The notes: generated by a model from the letters alone, not told the origin. A stretch of 64,000 nucleotides of DNA from VRUE01 sp963706605 (GCA_963706605.1 OY970165.1:2450666-2514665), one strand, 5' to 3'. Counted from the stretch's first letter, positions 8,293-17,986 are shown. Program-made: numbers and translations.

Positions 8293-8813
8293 CTAGCTCT
8301 TCCAACTCATATGGTAGAAGCAGAGTTCGTTGACCCCCCAGACGACGGAATGCGACTCGCCCCCCGATGGGATCGTCTCGTAAAAGTAAGACCTGTATAT
8401 GTCGTTTGACAGGCGGTAGTCGAATGAAGCGCGGAAGTGGGGACGGTCCGTGACGTCAGGGTCTGCACCCAGTAGCCGCGCTCTTTGAAGGTGCTCTCCC
8501 GGAATCCAGTCCTACGCGAGAGCCGGAGCCGGGTGAAGATCGGCCGACCCAGAACGTCTTCAAAGTAGGGAAGAGCGTATCCAGCCCTCAGCGAGCGCAG
8601 CTTGTCGTATTCCTCTCCGCGCCAGAACCATTGGTCGCGGACGGCTCGAAAAACGTAGATCCCCGATCCCGTGACCACGGTGATCGCACCGAGAACCGCA
8701 GCGAGAGCGCCAAAACGCCTTGCCCACCTGCGAAGCCTTGGCCAGATCTTCCTCCGGACCAATTGAAATAGGCCGTTAGGAAAGAGTCCTTTCGCACGAT
8801 TGACCATTCCCAA
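8293..8813 (-). pseudogene. Small single-span membrane protein, frameshifted
   Basis: The first frame has one membrane helix (FGALAAVLGAITVVTGSGIY) and a globular stretch (YDKLRSLRAGYALPYFEDVL, GFRESTFKERGYWVQ). After about 8465 the sensible sequence moves to another frame, DVTDRPHFRASFDYRL to GGESHSVVWGVNEL, ending at a stop at 8293. The join must be an indel near WVQT/ADPDV. I do not recognise the family; it looks like a short anchored protein of unknown role that is broken or mis-sequenced. Confidence 0.6.
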
Positions 8814-8986
8814 TGCTAGAGAACTCCTGCGTCAATCACAACTTATCCAGTGCCTATTCATGCACTGTCACGCCGCGGAAAACAGCGCTCACACCTATCT
8901 CTTCCTGCCGTAGGACAGAAATACTGCATGATCGCCCCCTTGTTCGGGGGCACACCGACTGGACAGCCATGCAGAGGAGCAGGTCC

Positions 8987-10702
8987 GTGGACTCAGAAAG
9001 ACGACTTCACCGCTCCGGCCGATTACGACGCTGGGTCCCGGGGATCGAGCTCATCCAGCGGTATCCCGGTCAATCTGCTCGACCTGATCTGGTGGCGGGA
9101 GTCGTGCTGGCCGCGATCCTGGTCCCACAAGGAATGGCCTACGCAGAGCTCGCCGGCCTGCCGGCGGTTACCGGCCTTTACACGACGATCGCCTGTCTGG
9201 TCGGCTACGCCCTCTTCGGACCTTCACGGGTCCTGGTGCTCGGGCCCGACTCCTCGATCTCGCCCCTGATCCTCGCTTCGATCACGCCACTGCTGGTCGC
9301 AGGAGACCCGGGGACGGCGATCGCCCTGGCGGGCATGCTCGCAATCTTCGTCGGCCTGATCGAGATCGCCCTCGGCCTCGGGAAACTCGGGTTCGTCGCC
9401 GACCTGCTCTCGAAAGAGGTGCAGGTCGGCTACATGAACGGCCTTGGGATCACGATCGTCGTCGGACAGCTACCGAAGCTGTTTGGCTTCTCAACCGACG
9501 CCGACTCGTTCCTCGGCGAGCTGAAGGCGTTCGTCGACGGTCTCGGCCAGACGCACGCCGCCACGCTGGTGCTCGGGATCGCGGTCCTCGGCATCCTGCT
9601 CGTGCTCCCGATCTTCAGCAGGCGCCTGCCGGCGATCCTCGTGGCAGTCGTAGCGGCCACCGTCGTCTCGGCGGTCTTCGGCCTGGCCGACCACGGGGTC
9701 GCGACGGTCGGGTCCCTGCCCCAGGGAGTGCCGACCCCCGGACTCCCCTGGACGGACGCCGGCGACGTCCCGGCGCTGCTTTTGGCGGCGCTTGGCATCA
9801 CCCTGGTGTCGCTGACCGACACGATCGCGACCGCGACCAGCTTCGCGGCCCGACGCGGAGATGAGGTCAAGCCCGATCAGGAGATGATCGGCGTCGGGGC
9901 GGCGAATGTGGCGGCCGGCTTCTTTCAGGGTTTCGCGGTCTCGACGAGCGGCTCGAGGACCGCTGTCGCCGAGCAGTCGGGGGCGAAGACCCAGTTGGCC
10001 GGGCTGGTCGGGGCCGGGCTCGTCGCGGCTCTCCTTCTCTTCCTGAATTCACTGCTCGCCGACCTGCCGCAGGCGGCGCTCGCGGCGGTGGTGATCGCCG
10101 CGGCAATATCGCTGATGAACCTGCCCCTGCTGCGCCGCTACTACGAGATGCGCAGAAGCGCGCTCGGCGTGTCCTTGGTGGCCACCGCCGGGGTCGTGCT
10201 CCTCGGCGTCCTGCAGGGAATCGTGGTCGCGGTCCTGCTGGCGATCATCCTCTTCTTCCGCCGCAACTGGTGGCCCCATGGCGCGGTTCTGGGACGCCCC
10301 GAGAATTTGGAGGGATGGCACGACGTCACCGCCTACCCCGACGCCGGCGAGGTTCCGGGCGTTGTCGTCTACCGCTGGGAGGCGCCGCTGTTCTTCGCCA
10401 ACGCGGGAAGGTTCCGCGACGAGATCAGGCGCCTCGCGCGGGAGCGCGAGCCCGATTGGATCGTCCTGCAGTGCGAGGCGATCACCGACGTCGACGTGAC
10501 CGCGGCGGAGATGCTGGAGCAGCTTGACCGCGAGCTGAACGCATCCGGGATACACCTCGCCTTCGTCGAGCTGCGCGATCGCCTCAAAGAGCTGACTCTG
10601 CGCTACGGGCTGATGGACACGCTCGACAAAGATCACTTCTATCCCTCGATTGAGGCGGCAATTGCTGCGATTCGATTGGAGGGCGGGGCTAGAAGCGGCT
10701 AG
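8987..10702 (+). CDS. SulP-family anion permease with STAS domain
   Basis: A 571-residue protein from GTG 8987 (AGGAG upstream; an in-frame ATG at 8969 is an alternative). The membrane part (about 25-430) shows SulP landmarks: RPDLVAGVVLAAILVPQGMA, ELAGLPAVTGLYTT and FGPSRVLVLGPDSS. The C-terminal STAS domain (about 455-560) has CEAITDVDVTAAEMLEQLDR. Members carry sulfate, bicarbonate or carboxylates, usually by H+ or Na+ symport. Substrate cannot be assigned. It is monocistronic and convergent with the glycosyltransferase gene. Confidence 0.9.
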   Translation: MDSERRLHRSGRLRRWVPGIELIQRYPGQSARPDLVAGVVLAAILVPQGMAYAELAGLPAVTGLYTTIACLVGYALFGPSRVLVLGPDSSISPLILASITPLLVAGDPGTAIALAGMLAIFVGLIEIALGLGKLGFVADLLSKEVQVGYMNGLGITIVVGQLPKLFGFSTDADSFLGELKAFVDGLGQTHAATLVLGIAVLGILLVLPIFSRRLPAILVAVVAATVVSAVFGLADHGVATVGSLPQGVPTPGLPWTDAGDVPALLLAALGITLVSLTDTIATATSFAARRGDEVKPDQEMIGVGAANVAAGFFQGFAVSTSGSRTAVAEQSGAKTQLAGLVGAGLVAALLLFLNSLLADLPQAALAAVVIAAAISLMNLPLLRRYYEMRRSALGVSLVATAGVVLLGVLQGIVVAVLLAIILFFRRNWWPHGAVLGRPENLEGWHDVTAYPDAGEVPGVVVYRWEAPLFFANAGRFRDEIRRLAREREPDWIVLQCEAITDVDVTAAEMLEQLDRELNASGIHLAFVELRDRLKELTLRYGLMDTLDKDHFYPSIEAAIAAIRLEGGARSG

Positions 10703-10733
10703 CCGCTGGTTCGAGCCCAGCTAGCTCCATTCG

Positions 10734-12125
10734 CTATTTCCAACGTCGTGGCGCTCCGGCCAGGTATTCCGTGTAGCCGCGCAGGGCAGCCGGCGAGACC
10801 AGCGCCCGATAGCCGAACAGGTAGCCGAAGAAACCCAAGGCATCATGCCGGGGATGGAATCCGAGGCGACGAAAGACGTGTCGCTCCTGCCACCTGCGCA
10901 GCAGCCCATAGATGATGAGGGTGATCGGCAGCACCAGCATCGACCACCACGAGAACAACAATGGATAGCCCGCGATGAAGAGGACGACGCCCGGGATCCA
11001 AAAGAAGACGTAGCCGACGTCGAGGAGCGGCACGAGGTAGTCGAGCCCGGAGACGAACCTGGCCAAGGCCCTCGGCTGCGCGCCGGGCGGGTTGCGCTTA
11101 AGGCCCTCCAGCATCCCCTGCGCCCAGCGCGATCGTTGGCGCATGAGCCTGGAGACCCGCTCTGGCGCGGCGGTGGCAGCGAGCGCGCACGGCTCGTACT
11201 CGACCAGACCGCGGGACCGCATCATCGACCAGGTGAGGACGATGTCCTCGCCGATCGCATCCGGCCAGCCACCCACAGCGCGAACGTCGTCCATCCAGTA
11301 CGCGGAGAAGGCACCCTGGGCGACCAGGGTGCTGTCGTAGGCCGACTGCATTCGCTTGACCCCATTGATTCCGAGCCGGTAGTCCCAGCTCTGCATCCTG
11401 GTCAGCAGGTTGCGCGCCGGGTCCTCAACGACCAGGGCGCCCGCGCAAGCGCAGACATGCTGCCCTCCGGGTTCGCGCATCAACCTGCTGACCAGATACT
11501 TCAGAGCCTCTGGGTGCAGAAGGGTGTCGGCATCGACGGTGACCACGATCGGAGTCTCGACACTCTCCAACGCTCTGTTGAGCGCCCGCCACTTTCCCGC
11601 TTCCGGCTCGAAGCTGCGCCACAGCTCCAGACCACGGCGGCGCGCAGTCTCCTCGGCGACCTTGGCAGTGTGGTCGGTCGAGTTGTTGTCGGCGAGGATC
11701 GCCGTGAGCGGCCCGTCGTAGGAGAGGTCCGCGATCCGCTCCAGGGTCGGCCCGATGGCCGACTCCTCGTCCCGGGCGGCGATCACGACGGTCACCGGAG
11801 GCCACGAACCCTCCGGCCAAGGGCCACTGGGTGGATCCAGCAATGGGACGCGGTAGCGCAGCGTGATCAGCGTGAAGACCATGAAGCCAACAAGCACGGC
11901 CGGGACGTAGGCGAGGAAGATCGGGATCACCCAGGACATCACCGGACCGATCGCATCGCGCAGCTCTGCCCGCCATGGAGATGACGCCCGGACGGCGAAT
12001 GCCACATAGGCAGCGGTCAACCCGAACGCCACCGCGAACCTGAGCGTCGTGGAGGCTCTCTCGCGCGACCAAGCACGCGCCTCGTGACGGCTCGGGGTCC
12101 GTTTGGCGGACACGGGTTGCGACAT
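10734..12125 (-). CDS. Membrane glycosyltransferase family 2 (PgaC/BcsA-like)
   Basis: A processive-type GT2 with two N-terminal membrane helices, a cytoplasmic catalytic domain and several C-terminal helices. Motifs are PVTVVIAARDEESAIG, the metal/donor DADTL (VTVDADTLLHP), the base GEDIVLTW and QRSRWAQG (QxxRW), in the right order for chain-forming enzymes. It likely builds an exopolysaccharide from a UDP-sugar. The ATG at 12125 is chosen from protein shape; the frame stays open to 12245 and no strong ribosome site decides it. Confidence 0.88.
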   Translation of the reverse strand: MSQPVSAKRTPSRHEARAWSRERASTTLRFAVAFGLTAAYVAFAVRASSPWRAELRDAIGPVMSWVIPIFLAYVPAVLVGFMVFTLITLRYRVPLLDPPSGPWPEGSWPPVTVVIAARDEESAIGPTLERIADLSYDGPLTAILADNNSTDHTAKVAEETARRRGLELWRSFEPEAGKWRALNRALESVETPIVVTVDADTLLHPEALKYLVSRLMREPGGQHVCACAGALVVEDPARNLLTRMQSWDYRLGINGVKRMQSAYDSTLVAQGAFSAYWMDDVRAVGGWPDAIGEDIVLTWSMMRSRGLVEYEPCALAATAAPERVSRLMRQRSRWAQGMLEGLKRNPPGAQPRALARFVSGLDYLVPLLDVGYVFFWIPGVVLFIAGYPLLFSWWSMLVLPITLIIYGLLRRWQERHVFRRLGFHPRHDALGFFGYLFGYRALVSPAALRGYTEYLAGAPRRWK

Positions 12126-12255
12126 GCCGTCAGCGTTCCAGAAGGGATGGACGACCGGGACCGCTCTCGAATGAACGTCTAAGGGCCCAGGCGACGGATG
12201 AACACGGGGTCGGAAGCCGTCCGACTGGCTCCATCCGCAGTTCATCCTGCCTCAC

Positions 12256-13857
12256 TCAGCCCAGCGTCGCGCCCTCAATCGAGGCGGGCGGCTCGATTTC
12301 CCGCAGCCGCATCATCCGGAAGGAATTGAAGAGCCCGATCAGGCCGGCGAAGATCGGGACCAACAGGGCCACCTGCAGGGAGCGGTTCGTCGCGTCCGTG
12401 TTGATGCTGAGGACTTCATCCTGAACCGCCTCTGGCTCTTCGGCGAGGAGCTGTTCGAGTTTCGCATTGCTCGTCACTTCCGCGTCTTCGTCGAGCTTTT
12501 CCGCGATCTGCTGCTGCTGGTCTGCTGGGATCACGGTGCTTGCCTCGGTCATGTTGGTGAAACTGAGCGAGAGGACCGCCAGCAGCACGCCCCCGGCCAT
12601 CGCCAGTCCGAACGAGAGCCCGAAGGACCCCGCCGCCGAGTTCACCCCGGCCGCCTCACTGATCCGCTCCTCGTCGATCGGGGCGAGCGTGTAGTTGTTG
12701 AGCTGGGAAACCAACAGCCCGAGCCCGGTTCCGGCCAGCGCCAGCGGGATGACGAGATACCAGCCCGAGTCCGCCTCGGGCACGATCGGGACGAGCAGTG
12801 CCATGCCGAGGGTGCTGAGCGCGAAGCCCAAACGGATGATCGAAGCAGGGCGGTGATCCCCGGCCCTCCGCCCCGCGAGAACCGCTGCCGCAAACATGGT
12901 CAGAGAGAGCGGGGCAAGGGTCAGGCCGGTCTCCAGCGCGTTGTATTCGAGAGAGATCTGGAGGAAGATCGGCAGCGCGATCATCGCACCGCCCAGGGTG
13001 ATGTTCTGCAGCGCCTGTTGGGAGATTCCAATCCTGAAGTTGGGGTGTCGGAAAAGGTCTGGGTCAAGCAGGGTCGCCTTTCCCTCGCGGTGACGTCGCA
13101 CCAGCCAACGAGCCAACGCCCAGAGTGCGAGCGCCCCGATCGCGATCGTCAACCCGACGAACTCGCCCCCCTCCTGCCAGACCAGAATCCCCAGGACCAC
13201 GCCGCCCATGCCGATCACCGAGAGAACTGCCCCCGTTCCGTCGATTCGGCGGGGGCCGGTGTAGGGGACGTCGCGGACGAGCTTGATGTTGAGCAGGACG
13301 ACCGCGATCACGACCAGCTCGAGGAAGAAGCCGACCCGCCATGAGAGGAAGGTCGTCACGAAGCCGCCCAGAAGCGGCCCAACCGCCGCCGCGACGGCGG
13401 CCGACGCGCCAACCAGGGCATACGCCTTCTTCTGCGCCGCCCCCTCGAAGTTCCCGCGAATCAGCGACTGCATTGCAGGCAACAACAGGGAAGCGCCCAG
13501 ACCGCCGACGATCGCCCAGAAGACGATGATCACGCCGAGGCCCTGAGCCAACGTCATCGCCAGGGCCCCGGTCGCATAACCCAGCAGGCCCAGCACAAAC
13601 GCGCGCTTTCGCCCGATCAGGTCGCCGACCTTGCTGCTGATCAAGATGAACGCCGCAGAGACCAAGGCCTCCAGCGCGATCGCCGACTGAACGCCGCTGA
13701 CGGTCGTATCGAGATCCCCGACCACAGCGGAGATCGAGACGTTCATCAACGAGGTGTCGACGACGAGCACGAACATCGCCATCGCCAGAACGAAGGCCAA
13801 CCGCGTGCTGCCCGTTGCCTCCGAACTGGCAGGCCCAGGCCCTGGAGTCACAGGCAC
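12256..13857 (-). CDS. DHA2-type MFS efflux transporter (EmrB/QacA-like)
   Basis: A 533-residue 14-helix major facilitator. It has the family-A loop KVGDLIGRKRAFVLG, an N-terminal VVDTSLMNVSISAVVGDL and a motif-C-like ALVGASAAVAAAVGPLLGG. A long soluble insert rich in Glu/Gln (STVIPADQQQQIAEKLDEDA) lies between the last two helices. It probably exports drugs or other hydrophobic compounds using the proton gradient. Its GTG start directly follows the stop of the SHOCT gene, so it is the third gene of a compact operon (14663 to 12256). Confidence 0.9.
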   Translation of the reverse strand: MPVTPGPGPASSEATGSTRLAFVLAMAMFVLVVDTSLMNVSISAVVGDLDTTVSGVQSAIALEALVSAAFILISSKVGDLIGRKRAFVLGLLGYATGALAMTLAQGLGVIIVFWAIVGGLGASLLLPAMQSLIRGNFEGAAQKKAYALVGASAAVAAAVGPLLGGFVTTFLSWRVGFFLELVVIAVVLLNIKLVRDVPYTGPRRIDGTGAVLSVIGMGGVVLGILVWQEGGEFVGLTIAIGALALWALARWLVRRHREGKATLLDPDLFRHPNFRIGISQQALQNITLGGAMIALPIFLQISLEYNALETGLTLAPLSLTMFAAAVLAGRRAGDHRPASIIRLGFALSTLGMALLVPIVPEADSGWYLVIPLALAGTGLGLLVSQLNNYTLAPIDEERISEAAGVNSAAGSFGLSFGLAMAGGVLLAVLSLSFTNMTEASTVIPADQQQQIAEKLDEDAEVTSNAKLEQLLAEEPEAVQDEVLSINTDATNRSLQVALLVPIFAGLIGLFNSFRMMRLREIEPPASIEGATLG

Positions 13858-14256
13858 TCAGGCAAGCAACTTTGACTTTGCCCGGTCGAACTCCTCAGCC
13901 GACAGCGCGCCACTTTCCTTGAGCTGATTCAGCTTGTGCAGCTCGTCGGCAGGGCCGGCTGCCTGGGCCTGTTCGCGCACGTAGCTGTCGAACTCCTTTT
14001 TCGTGTCAGCCTGGGCCTTGATCGTGCGGTCGCGCATCCCGTTTCCGCGAACGATCAAATAGAGCAGGACCCCTAGAAACGGCAGGAAGACCAAGAAGAA
14101 CACCCAAACGGCCTTTGCCACCCCCGAAAGCTCGTGGTCGCGAAAGAGGTCCGAGATGATCGAGATGAGAATCCAGATCCAGGCGAAGAGCAGAAAGAAC
14201 TCAAAGATGAAGAGCAGTCCTTCGCCGAAGCTGATGTCTGCGAGCAGCACGCTCAT
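13858..14256 (-). CDS. Membrane protein with PLDc_N-like helices and SHOCT tail
   Basis: A 132-residue protein with two membrane helices (LLFIFEFFLLFAWIWILISI; AVWVFFLVFLPFLGVLLYLI). These resemble the phospholipase D-nuclease N-terminal module. The C-terminal SHOCT motif is ADELHKLNQLKESGALSAEEFDRAKSKLL (split: LKESGALSAEEFDRAK is the core). SHOCT is a short oligomerisation domain common in actinobacterial membrane proteins. It overlaps the upstream DUF7144-like gene by four bases. Confidence 0.85.
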   Translation of the reverse strand: MSVLLADISFGEGLLFIFEFFLLFAWIWILISIISDLFRDHELSGVAKAVWVFFLVFLPFLGVLLYLIVRGNGMRDRTIKAQADTKKEFDSYVREQAQAAGPADELHKLNQLKESGALSAEEFDRAKSKLLA

Positions 14257-14663
14257 CCCTCCTGCTCAGTCCAGTTGACGGTCAACTGGTAGATGATCAC
14301 GACGTCGAGAACGATCATCAGGAACGCCCACAGCGGCGCTGCAGGGAACCAGACAATCTGCAGGACTGCGTTGATCGCCAGGAGGAAAATTCCCAGGACG
14401 CGAGCCACTTCGTTGCCGACGAGCAAACCGAGCCCCGTAAGCCCGATGACCGCACCAAGGATCAGCTGAAACCAACCCCAGGTCGTGAGGTCAAAGATCA
14501 GCGCGCCGTGACCGCCGACTACGACGACTTCATCGTTGAGGATTGCCGCCAGCCCCCAGATCGCATCGAGGGAGCCAAGGATCACCATCATCACTCCTGC
14601 GAATGCAATCCAGGTGGAACGCTGTCCTCCGACAGGTGGCCTTGAGCTCTGACCAGCCTCCAT
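14253..14663 (-). CDS. Four-helix membrane protein (DUF7144-like)
   Basis: A 136-residue protein starting at ATG 14663, after AAGGAG. It has four membrane helices, starting WIAFAGVMMVILGSLDAIWG and ending AFLMIVLDVVIIYQLTV. A loop NDEVVVVGGHGALIFDLTTW matches a family common in actinobacteria (DUF7144 as I recall it). The function is unknown. It is the first gene of the operon with the SHOCT protein and the efflux transporter. Confidence 0.8.
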   Translation of the reverse strand: MEAGQSSRPPVGGQRSTWIAFAGVMMVILGSLDAIWGLAAILNDEVVVVGGHGALIFDLTTWGWFQLILGAVIGLTGLGLLVGNEVARVLGIFLLAINAVLQIVWFPAAPLWAFLMIVLDVVIIYQLTVNWTEQEG

Positions 14664-14819
14664 TGAATTCTCCTTCCTCAAGGCGGTGCGACCCCGTTCT
14701 CATTCCGGGCCGGCAGCTCGGCAGCTGCTCGCCAAGGTCACTCTAATTGCCTCTCGGCATACAAGCAAAAGATTTCTTATCCAGGCGCAGCCCGAATGTT
14801 CATCGTCGTCCGCCCACGC

Positions 14820-15359
14820 TCAGCGGTCCAGCAGGCGGCCGGCCAGCTCTGCCGCGCTGACCCCGATGAACGCTCCCGCGAGCACGTCCGCGGGATAGTG
14901 GACACCGGTATGGACTCGGGAATACCCGACCAGCGTCGCCAGGGCCCTCAGCGGCGCCGAGAGCATCGGCTGCGCGCTGGCGGCGCCGGTGGCGAAGGCA
15001 AAGGCGGAGGCGGCGTGGCCGGAGGGGAAGGAGCTCGAGCGCGGCATTTGGACGTGGCGTCTCGCGAGCTCCTCGGCCTCCTTCCTCGCGGGGCGCCGCC
15101 GGGTGGTCAGCGGCTTGGCGACGAGGTTGGCAAAACCGGAGGCGATGGCGAGCGAGACGACGCCCCTTCGAGCTGCCAGCCGGCCACGGGGCCCGCCAAG
15201 GAGGGCCAACGCGGCCGCGGCAGCGAACCAGAGCTTGCTGTGGTCGGCGGCGCGGGAGAGACCTCGCATGGCGACGTCCAGCGAAGGGGTATCGCTGGCG
15301 GCGATCGCTCCATAGACGGCGCTGTCGACCGCCTTCGCCTCGCTGAGCCACTCGCTCAT
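14820..15359 (-). CDS. PAP2-family membrane phosphatase
   Basis: A 179-residue phosphatase of the PAP2/undecaprenyl-diphosphatase type. All three family signatures are present: KPLTTRRRP, SFPSGHAAS and SRVHTGVHYPADVLAG, with the catalytic His in the last. Hydrophobic helices surround them. Such enzymes dephosphorylate phosphatidate or isoprenyl diphosphates at the membrane. It overlaps the diacylglycerol-kinase-like gene by four bases, so the pair probably works on one lipid pool, one adding and one removing phosphate. Confidence 0.92.
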   Translation of the reverse strand: MSEWLSEAKAVDSAVYGAIAASDTPSLDVAMRGLSRAADHSKLWFAAAAALALLGGPRGRLAARRGVVSLAIASGFANLVAKPLTTRRRPARKEAEELARRHVQMPRSSSFPSGHAASAFAFATGAASAQPMLSAPLRALATLVGYSRVHTGVHYPADVLAGAFIGVSAAELAGRLLDR

Positions 15360-16666
15360 CGGGACGAGGATCTCGTGCGTTTCGACGTCCCCCCTACAGC
15401 GATCCGCGCCAGCGCGAGAACAGTCCCCCAGACGCCCTCGGGCATCGCCGCAGACGGAGAGGCTCCGGGGTGTGCGGCGGCGACCCGCACCCCCAGTGCC
15501 GCCGGCAGGATCCTGAAGCGCAGCGGCGCATCCAGAGTTACGGCCTCGCCGTCGATCCCTGCGGCGATCGGGCCGTCTGCGTCAACCTCGAACGCGGGCG
15601 TGGACCACTCTCGCCAGGGCCGTTGGAAGAGACGCCGGCCTGCAACCGGCGGGGAAGCAACGGTGATCCCCAGCAGCTCGTCGTCGATCCTCGGCCGGGT
15701 GCCCGAGCCGACCGCGCGCCCGAGGCGGTAGCGATTGTTGGAGACGAGGATCGCCGCACCGGAGGAGTGCTCATGCCCTTCAGGCCCGGTCCAACGCAGG
15801 TCCAGCCCCTTGCCCTCAGGCCCCAGCACCTCGGGCAGCGTGTCGAGGATGGTCCGCAGCTTCGCCTCCCGGTAGCCCTCGCGCTGGACGGCCTCGGCGT
15901 AGAGGCCGATCGAGACGTTGTTGACGAATACGCGGCCGTTGACCTCGGCAAGATCGACCTGCTTTTCGCGACCACCGACGAAGGCGTCGAGGGCGCCGAT
16001 GACGTCGTCGCGGTCGACTCCGAGGTCGAGCGCGAAGTGGTTGCGGGTCCCGGCCGGAATACAGGCATAGGGCAGATCCTGCTCGGCGGCAACCATGGCA
16101 ACGACGGCCTGGGAGCCGTCGCCGCCGGCCATCGCCAGCGCGTCGGCTCCATCGGCCACCGCGCCGCGCACGAGCTGCTCGAGGTCGGTGCCGAGCTTCA
16201 ACTCGATCGGCTCGATGCCACGGGCGCGCGCCTCGTCGGCCAGGTGGAACTTCTCGGCCTTCCCCCCACCCGACTTGGGGTTGTAGAAGAGCACGGGGTG
16301 GCGAGGGTCCGGCGCGCGGTGGAGCGGGACGTGGATCCTGAAGGCCGATCGCGTCGCAACGAGCATCAGCCCCAGGCCCACCACGATCACGAGAGCCTGC
16401 GCGATGTGATCGCCGTCAGCGATCAACACGGCAACGATTCCCGCCACCGCCAGGGTCGCGATTCCCGATCCCAGAAGCCTCGCCCCCCCGGTGCGGGTCA
16501 GGCCGTACCAAGCCGACGCGAACGCGAGCGCGAGGCCGGCGAGGACGATCAGTCCCCTGGGAAACTGCGAAAGGACGATGTCGATGCTGAGGATTGCGAG
16601 GACCGCCGTGCTCACGAGCGCGACGAGAGCCGCCAGCCGATGCGTGTCGCCTTGCTCAGCCGACAT
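15356..16666 (-). CDS. Diacylglycerol kinase-like lipid kinase with membrane N-terminus
   Basis: A 436-residue protein. The ATG at 16666 follows GAGGAG; the longer frame to 16708 has none. Four hydrophobic helices (about 10-115) precede a DAGK catalytic domain: PVLFYNPKSGGGKAEKF, the nucleotide loop ALAMAGGDGSQAVVA, and PAGTRNHFALDLG. This architecture matches YegS/BmrU-like lipid kinases that phosphorylate diacylglycerol or similar lipids with ATP. It is translationally coupled to the PAP2 phosphatase. Confidence 0.9.
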   Translation of the reverse strand: MSAEQGDTHRLAALVALVSTAVLAILSIDIVLSQFPRGLIVLAGLALAFASAWYGLTRTGGARLLGSGIATLAVAGIVAVLIADGDHIAQALVIVVGLGLMLVATRSAFRIHVPLHRAPDPRHPVLFYNPKSGGGKAEKFHLADEARARGIEPIELKLGTDLEQLVRGAVADGADALAMAGGDGSQAVVAMVAAEQDLPYACIPAGTRNHFALDLGVDRDDVIGALDAFVGGREKQVDLAEVNGRVFVNNVSIGLYAEAVQREGYREAKLRTILDTLPEVLGPEGKGLDLRWTGPEGHEHSSGAAILVSNNRYRLGRAVGSGTRPRIDDELLGITVASPPVAGRRLFQRPWREWSTPAFEVDADGPIAAGIDGEAVTLDAPLRFRILPAALGVRVAAAHPGASPSAAMPEGVWGTVLALARIAVGGTSKRTRSSSR

Positions 16667-16805
16667 TGAAGTGCTCCTCATCCTCGTGCGATGAATCGCG
16701 GTTGACAACAGGACAACGACGCTACGGCGACGCTTTCAGTTCAGCCTATCTATGGTGACTCAGGGCGACAAGGCATTTGAGCCTTCAGGTGTGTGGGCGG
16801 GTCAC

Positions 16806-17357
16806 CTAGCCGCTCAGATGGAGAGCACGGACCGGCCGGTCGCCGACCTGGACCAGAAGGTTCACCGGCCTGCGGTCGCGCAACAGGAACCCGGCCGCGA
16901 ACACGGTTCGCGGCTTGTCGGCGCAGGGCACATAGGTGATGGAGGCGTAAGCGGGGCGGGGATGCACTCCGAGGATCCCGACGCGATACCGCTCTGCCTC
17001 TGGCACGGAGATCGTCACCGGACGATGCCCGGCGACCATCGTCGGCGTCTTCAGTAACAGCAGGCCGCCTTCATGCGCGCCTTCGTCGAAGCGGGGCCCA
17101 GGGCCCGGGCCAGCCAGCCCGAATGGGCCGATCCACAGAGAGTGCTTGCGCCAGTCAGCTGGACCGGGACCGTCGAAGGTGATGTCGCAGTCGCGGACCT
17201 TGGAGCCAACCGCGAGCTTCGGGAAAGTCAGCGTGGTGCGGGCACCGGGCGCGATCCGTGCTGCCGTGTCGTTGGTCTGGGAGCCCTCGCCGCAACCGGA
17301 GAGCAAGGCCAGGCAGGCCGCGAGGACCAGCAGAAAACGATGGTGATATCCGCTCAT
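16806..17357 (-). CDS. Lipoprotein of unknown function
   Basis: About 183 residues from ATG 17357 (AGGG close upstream; a longer frame begins at 17387). The signal peptide ends in the lipobox LALLSGC. The mature part has beta-type segments (TLTFPKLAVGSKVRDCDITF, PRTVFAAGFLLRDRRPVNLL) and two further cysteines (RDCD, VPCAD) that may pair. No domain is recognised. A shared 22-of-24 base match to 50.72 kb touches its 3' end, noted separately. Confidence 0.65.
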   Translation of the reverse strand: MSGYHHRFLLVLAACLALLSGCGEGSQTNDTAARIAPGARTTLTFPKLAVGSKVRDCDITFDGPGPADWRKHSLWIGPFGLAGPGPGPRFDEGAHEGGLLLLKTPTMVAGHRPVTISVPEAERYRVGILGVHPRPAYASITYVPCADKPRTVFAAGFLLRDRRPVNLLVQVGDRPVRALHLSG

Positions 17358-17601
17358 ATCCCTAATACGGCCAAGAAGCGTGGTCATGGACCCATTTTTG
17401 CCGTGCCGTCAACTCTGTGCGCCACCAGCGAGCCGACCACCCACCGCTGACCTGATCCCCACTGCGGACCCAGGCCCACGCCGGGTTCGACCCCTGCCTC
17501 CAGCATCGGGTTTCCGTGGCGCGCTCAGGGGGTAGCGACGATTCGACTGAAAACCTGTTCCAAAGCGCAAGCGGCGGAACCGAAGAGTCGGAGGAGAGTT
17601 C

Positions 17602-17736
17602 ATGGTCGGAGCTGTAATTGCTGCCTTGGTGATCGTTGCGATAGTGCTCGTCCTGCTAAAGGTTGCAGTGGCCGGAGGCATCCTCGGTTTGATTGCGATC
17701 GTCCTTTTGGTCCTGCTCGTGCTGGGACGGATCTGA
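17602..17736 (+). CDS. 44-residue hydrophobic membrane peptide
   Basis: ATG 17602 follows GGAGGAG by six bases. The product is almost entirely one or two membrane helices (VGAVIAALVIVAIVLVLLKV; GGILGLIAIVLLVLLVLG). Its stop overlaps the next start (TGATG), so the two genes are coupled. Such short DUF-type peptides often sit before DUF6458-like proteins in actinobacteria. The role is unknown. Confidence 0.65.
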   Translation: MVGAVIAALVIVAIVLVLLKVAVAGGILGLIAIVLLVLLVLGRI

Positions 17737-17960
17737 TGACGATCGGAGGCTCGATATTCCTGATCGCCGTGGGAGCAATCCTCTACTTCGCCACCAACGT
17801 GCACGTCGCCCACGTCAGCATCGACACCGTCGGGTTGATCCTGATGATCGCGGGCGGGGCCGGATTGGTGCTCGGCTTCATCCAACAGGCAATGTGGTCG
17901 AAGCGCTCCCGTCGTGAGGTGATCGAAGAGCAACGAAATCCCGACGAGCCGCCGTACTAG
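17736..17960 (+). CDS. Two-helix membrane protein (DUF6458-like)
   Basis: A 74-residue protein with two helices: IGGSIFLIAVGAILYFATNV and TVGLILMIAGGAGLVLGFIQ. A charged tail (SKRSRREVIEEQRNPDEPPY) follows. The helix-loop pattern with VHVAHVSIDTVG matches the actinobacterial DUF6458 family as I recall it. Coupled to the upstream peptide and followed 26 bases later by the MMPL gene. Confidence 0.7.
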   Translation: MTIGGSIFLIAVGAILYFATNVHVAHVSIDTVGLILMIAGGAGLVLGFIQQAMWSKRSRREVIEEQRNPDEPPY

Positions 17961-17986
17961 TTACCTGGGCGCCGGCCGGGTAGGCG

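Noticed and set aside
10845..11984. Long plus-strand open frame of 379 codons
   Set aside because: It lies wholly opposite the glycosyltransferase, whose motifs are clear; the plus frame has no motif and unusual composition.
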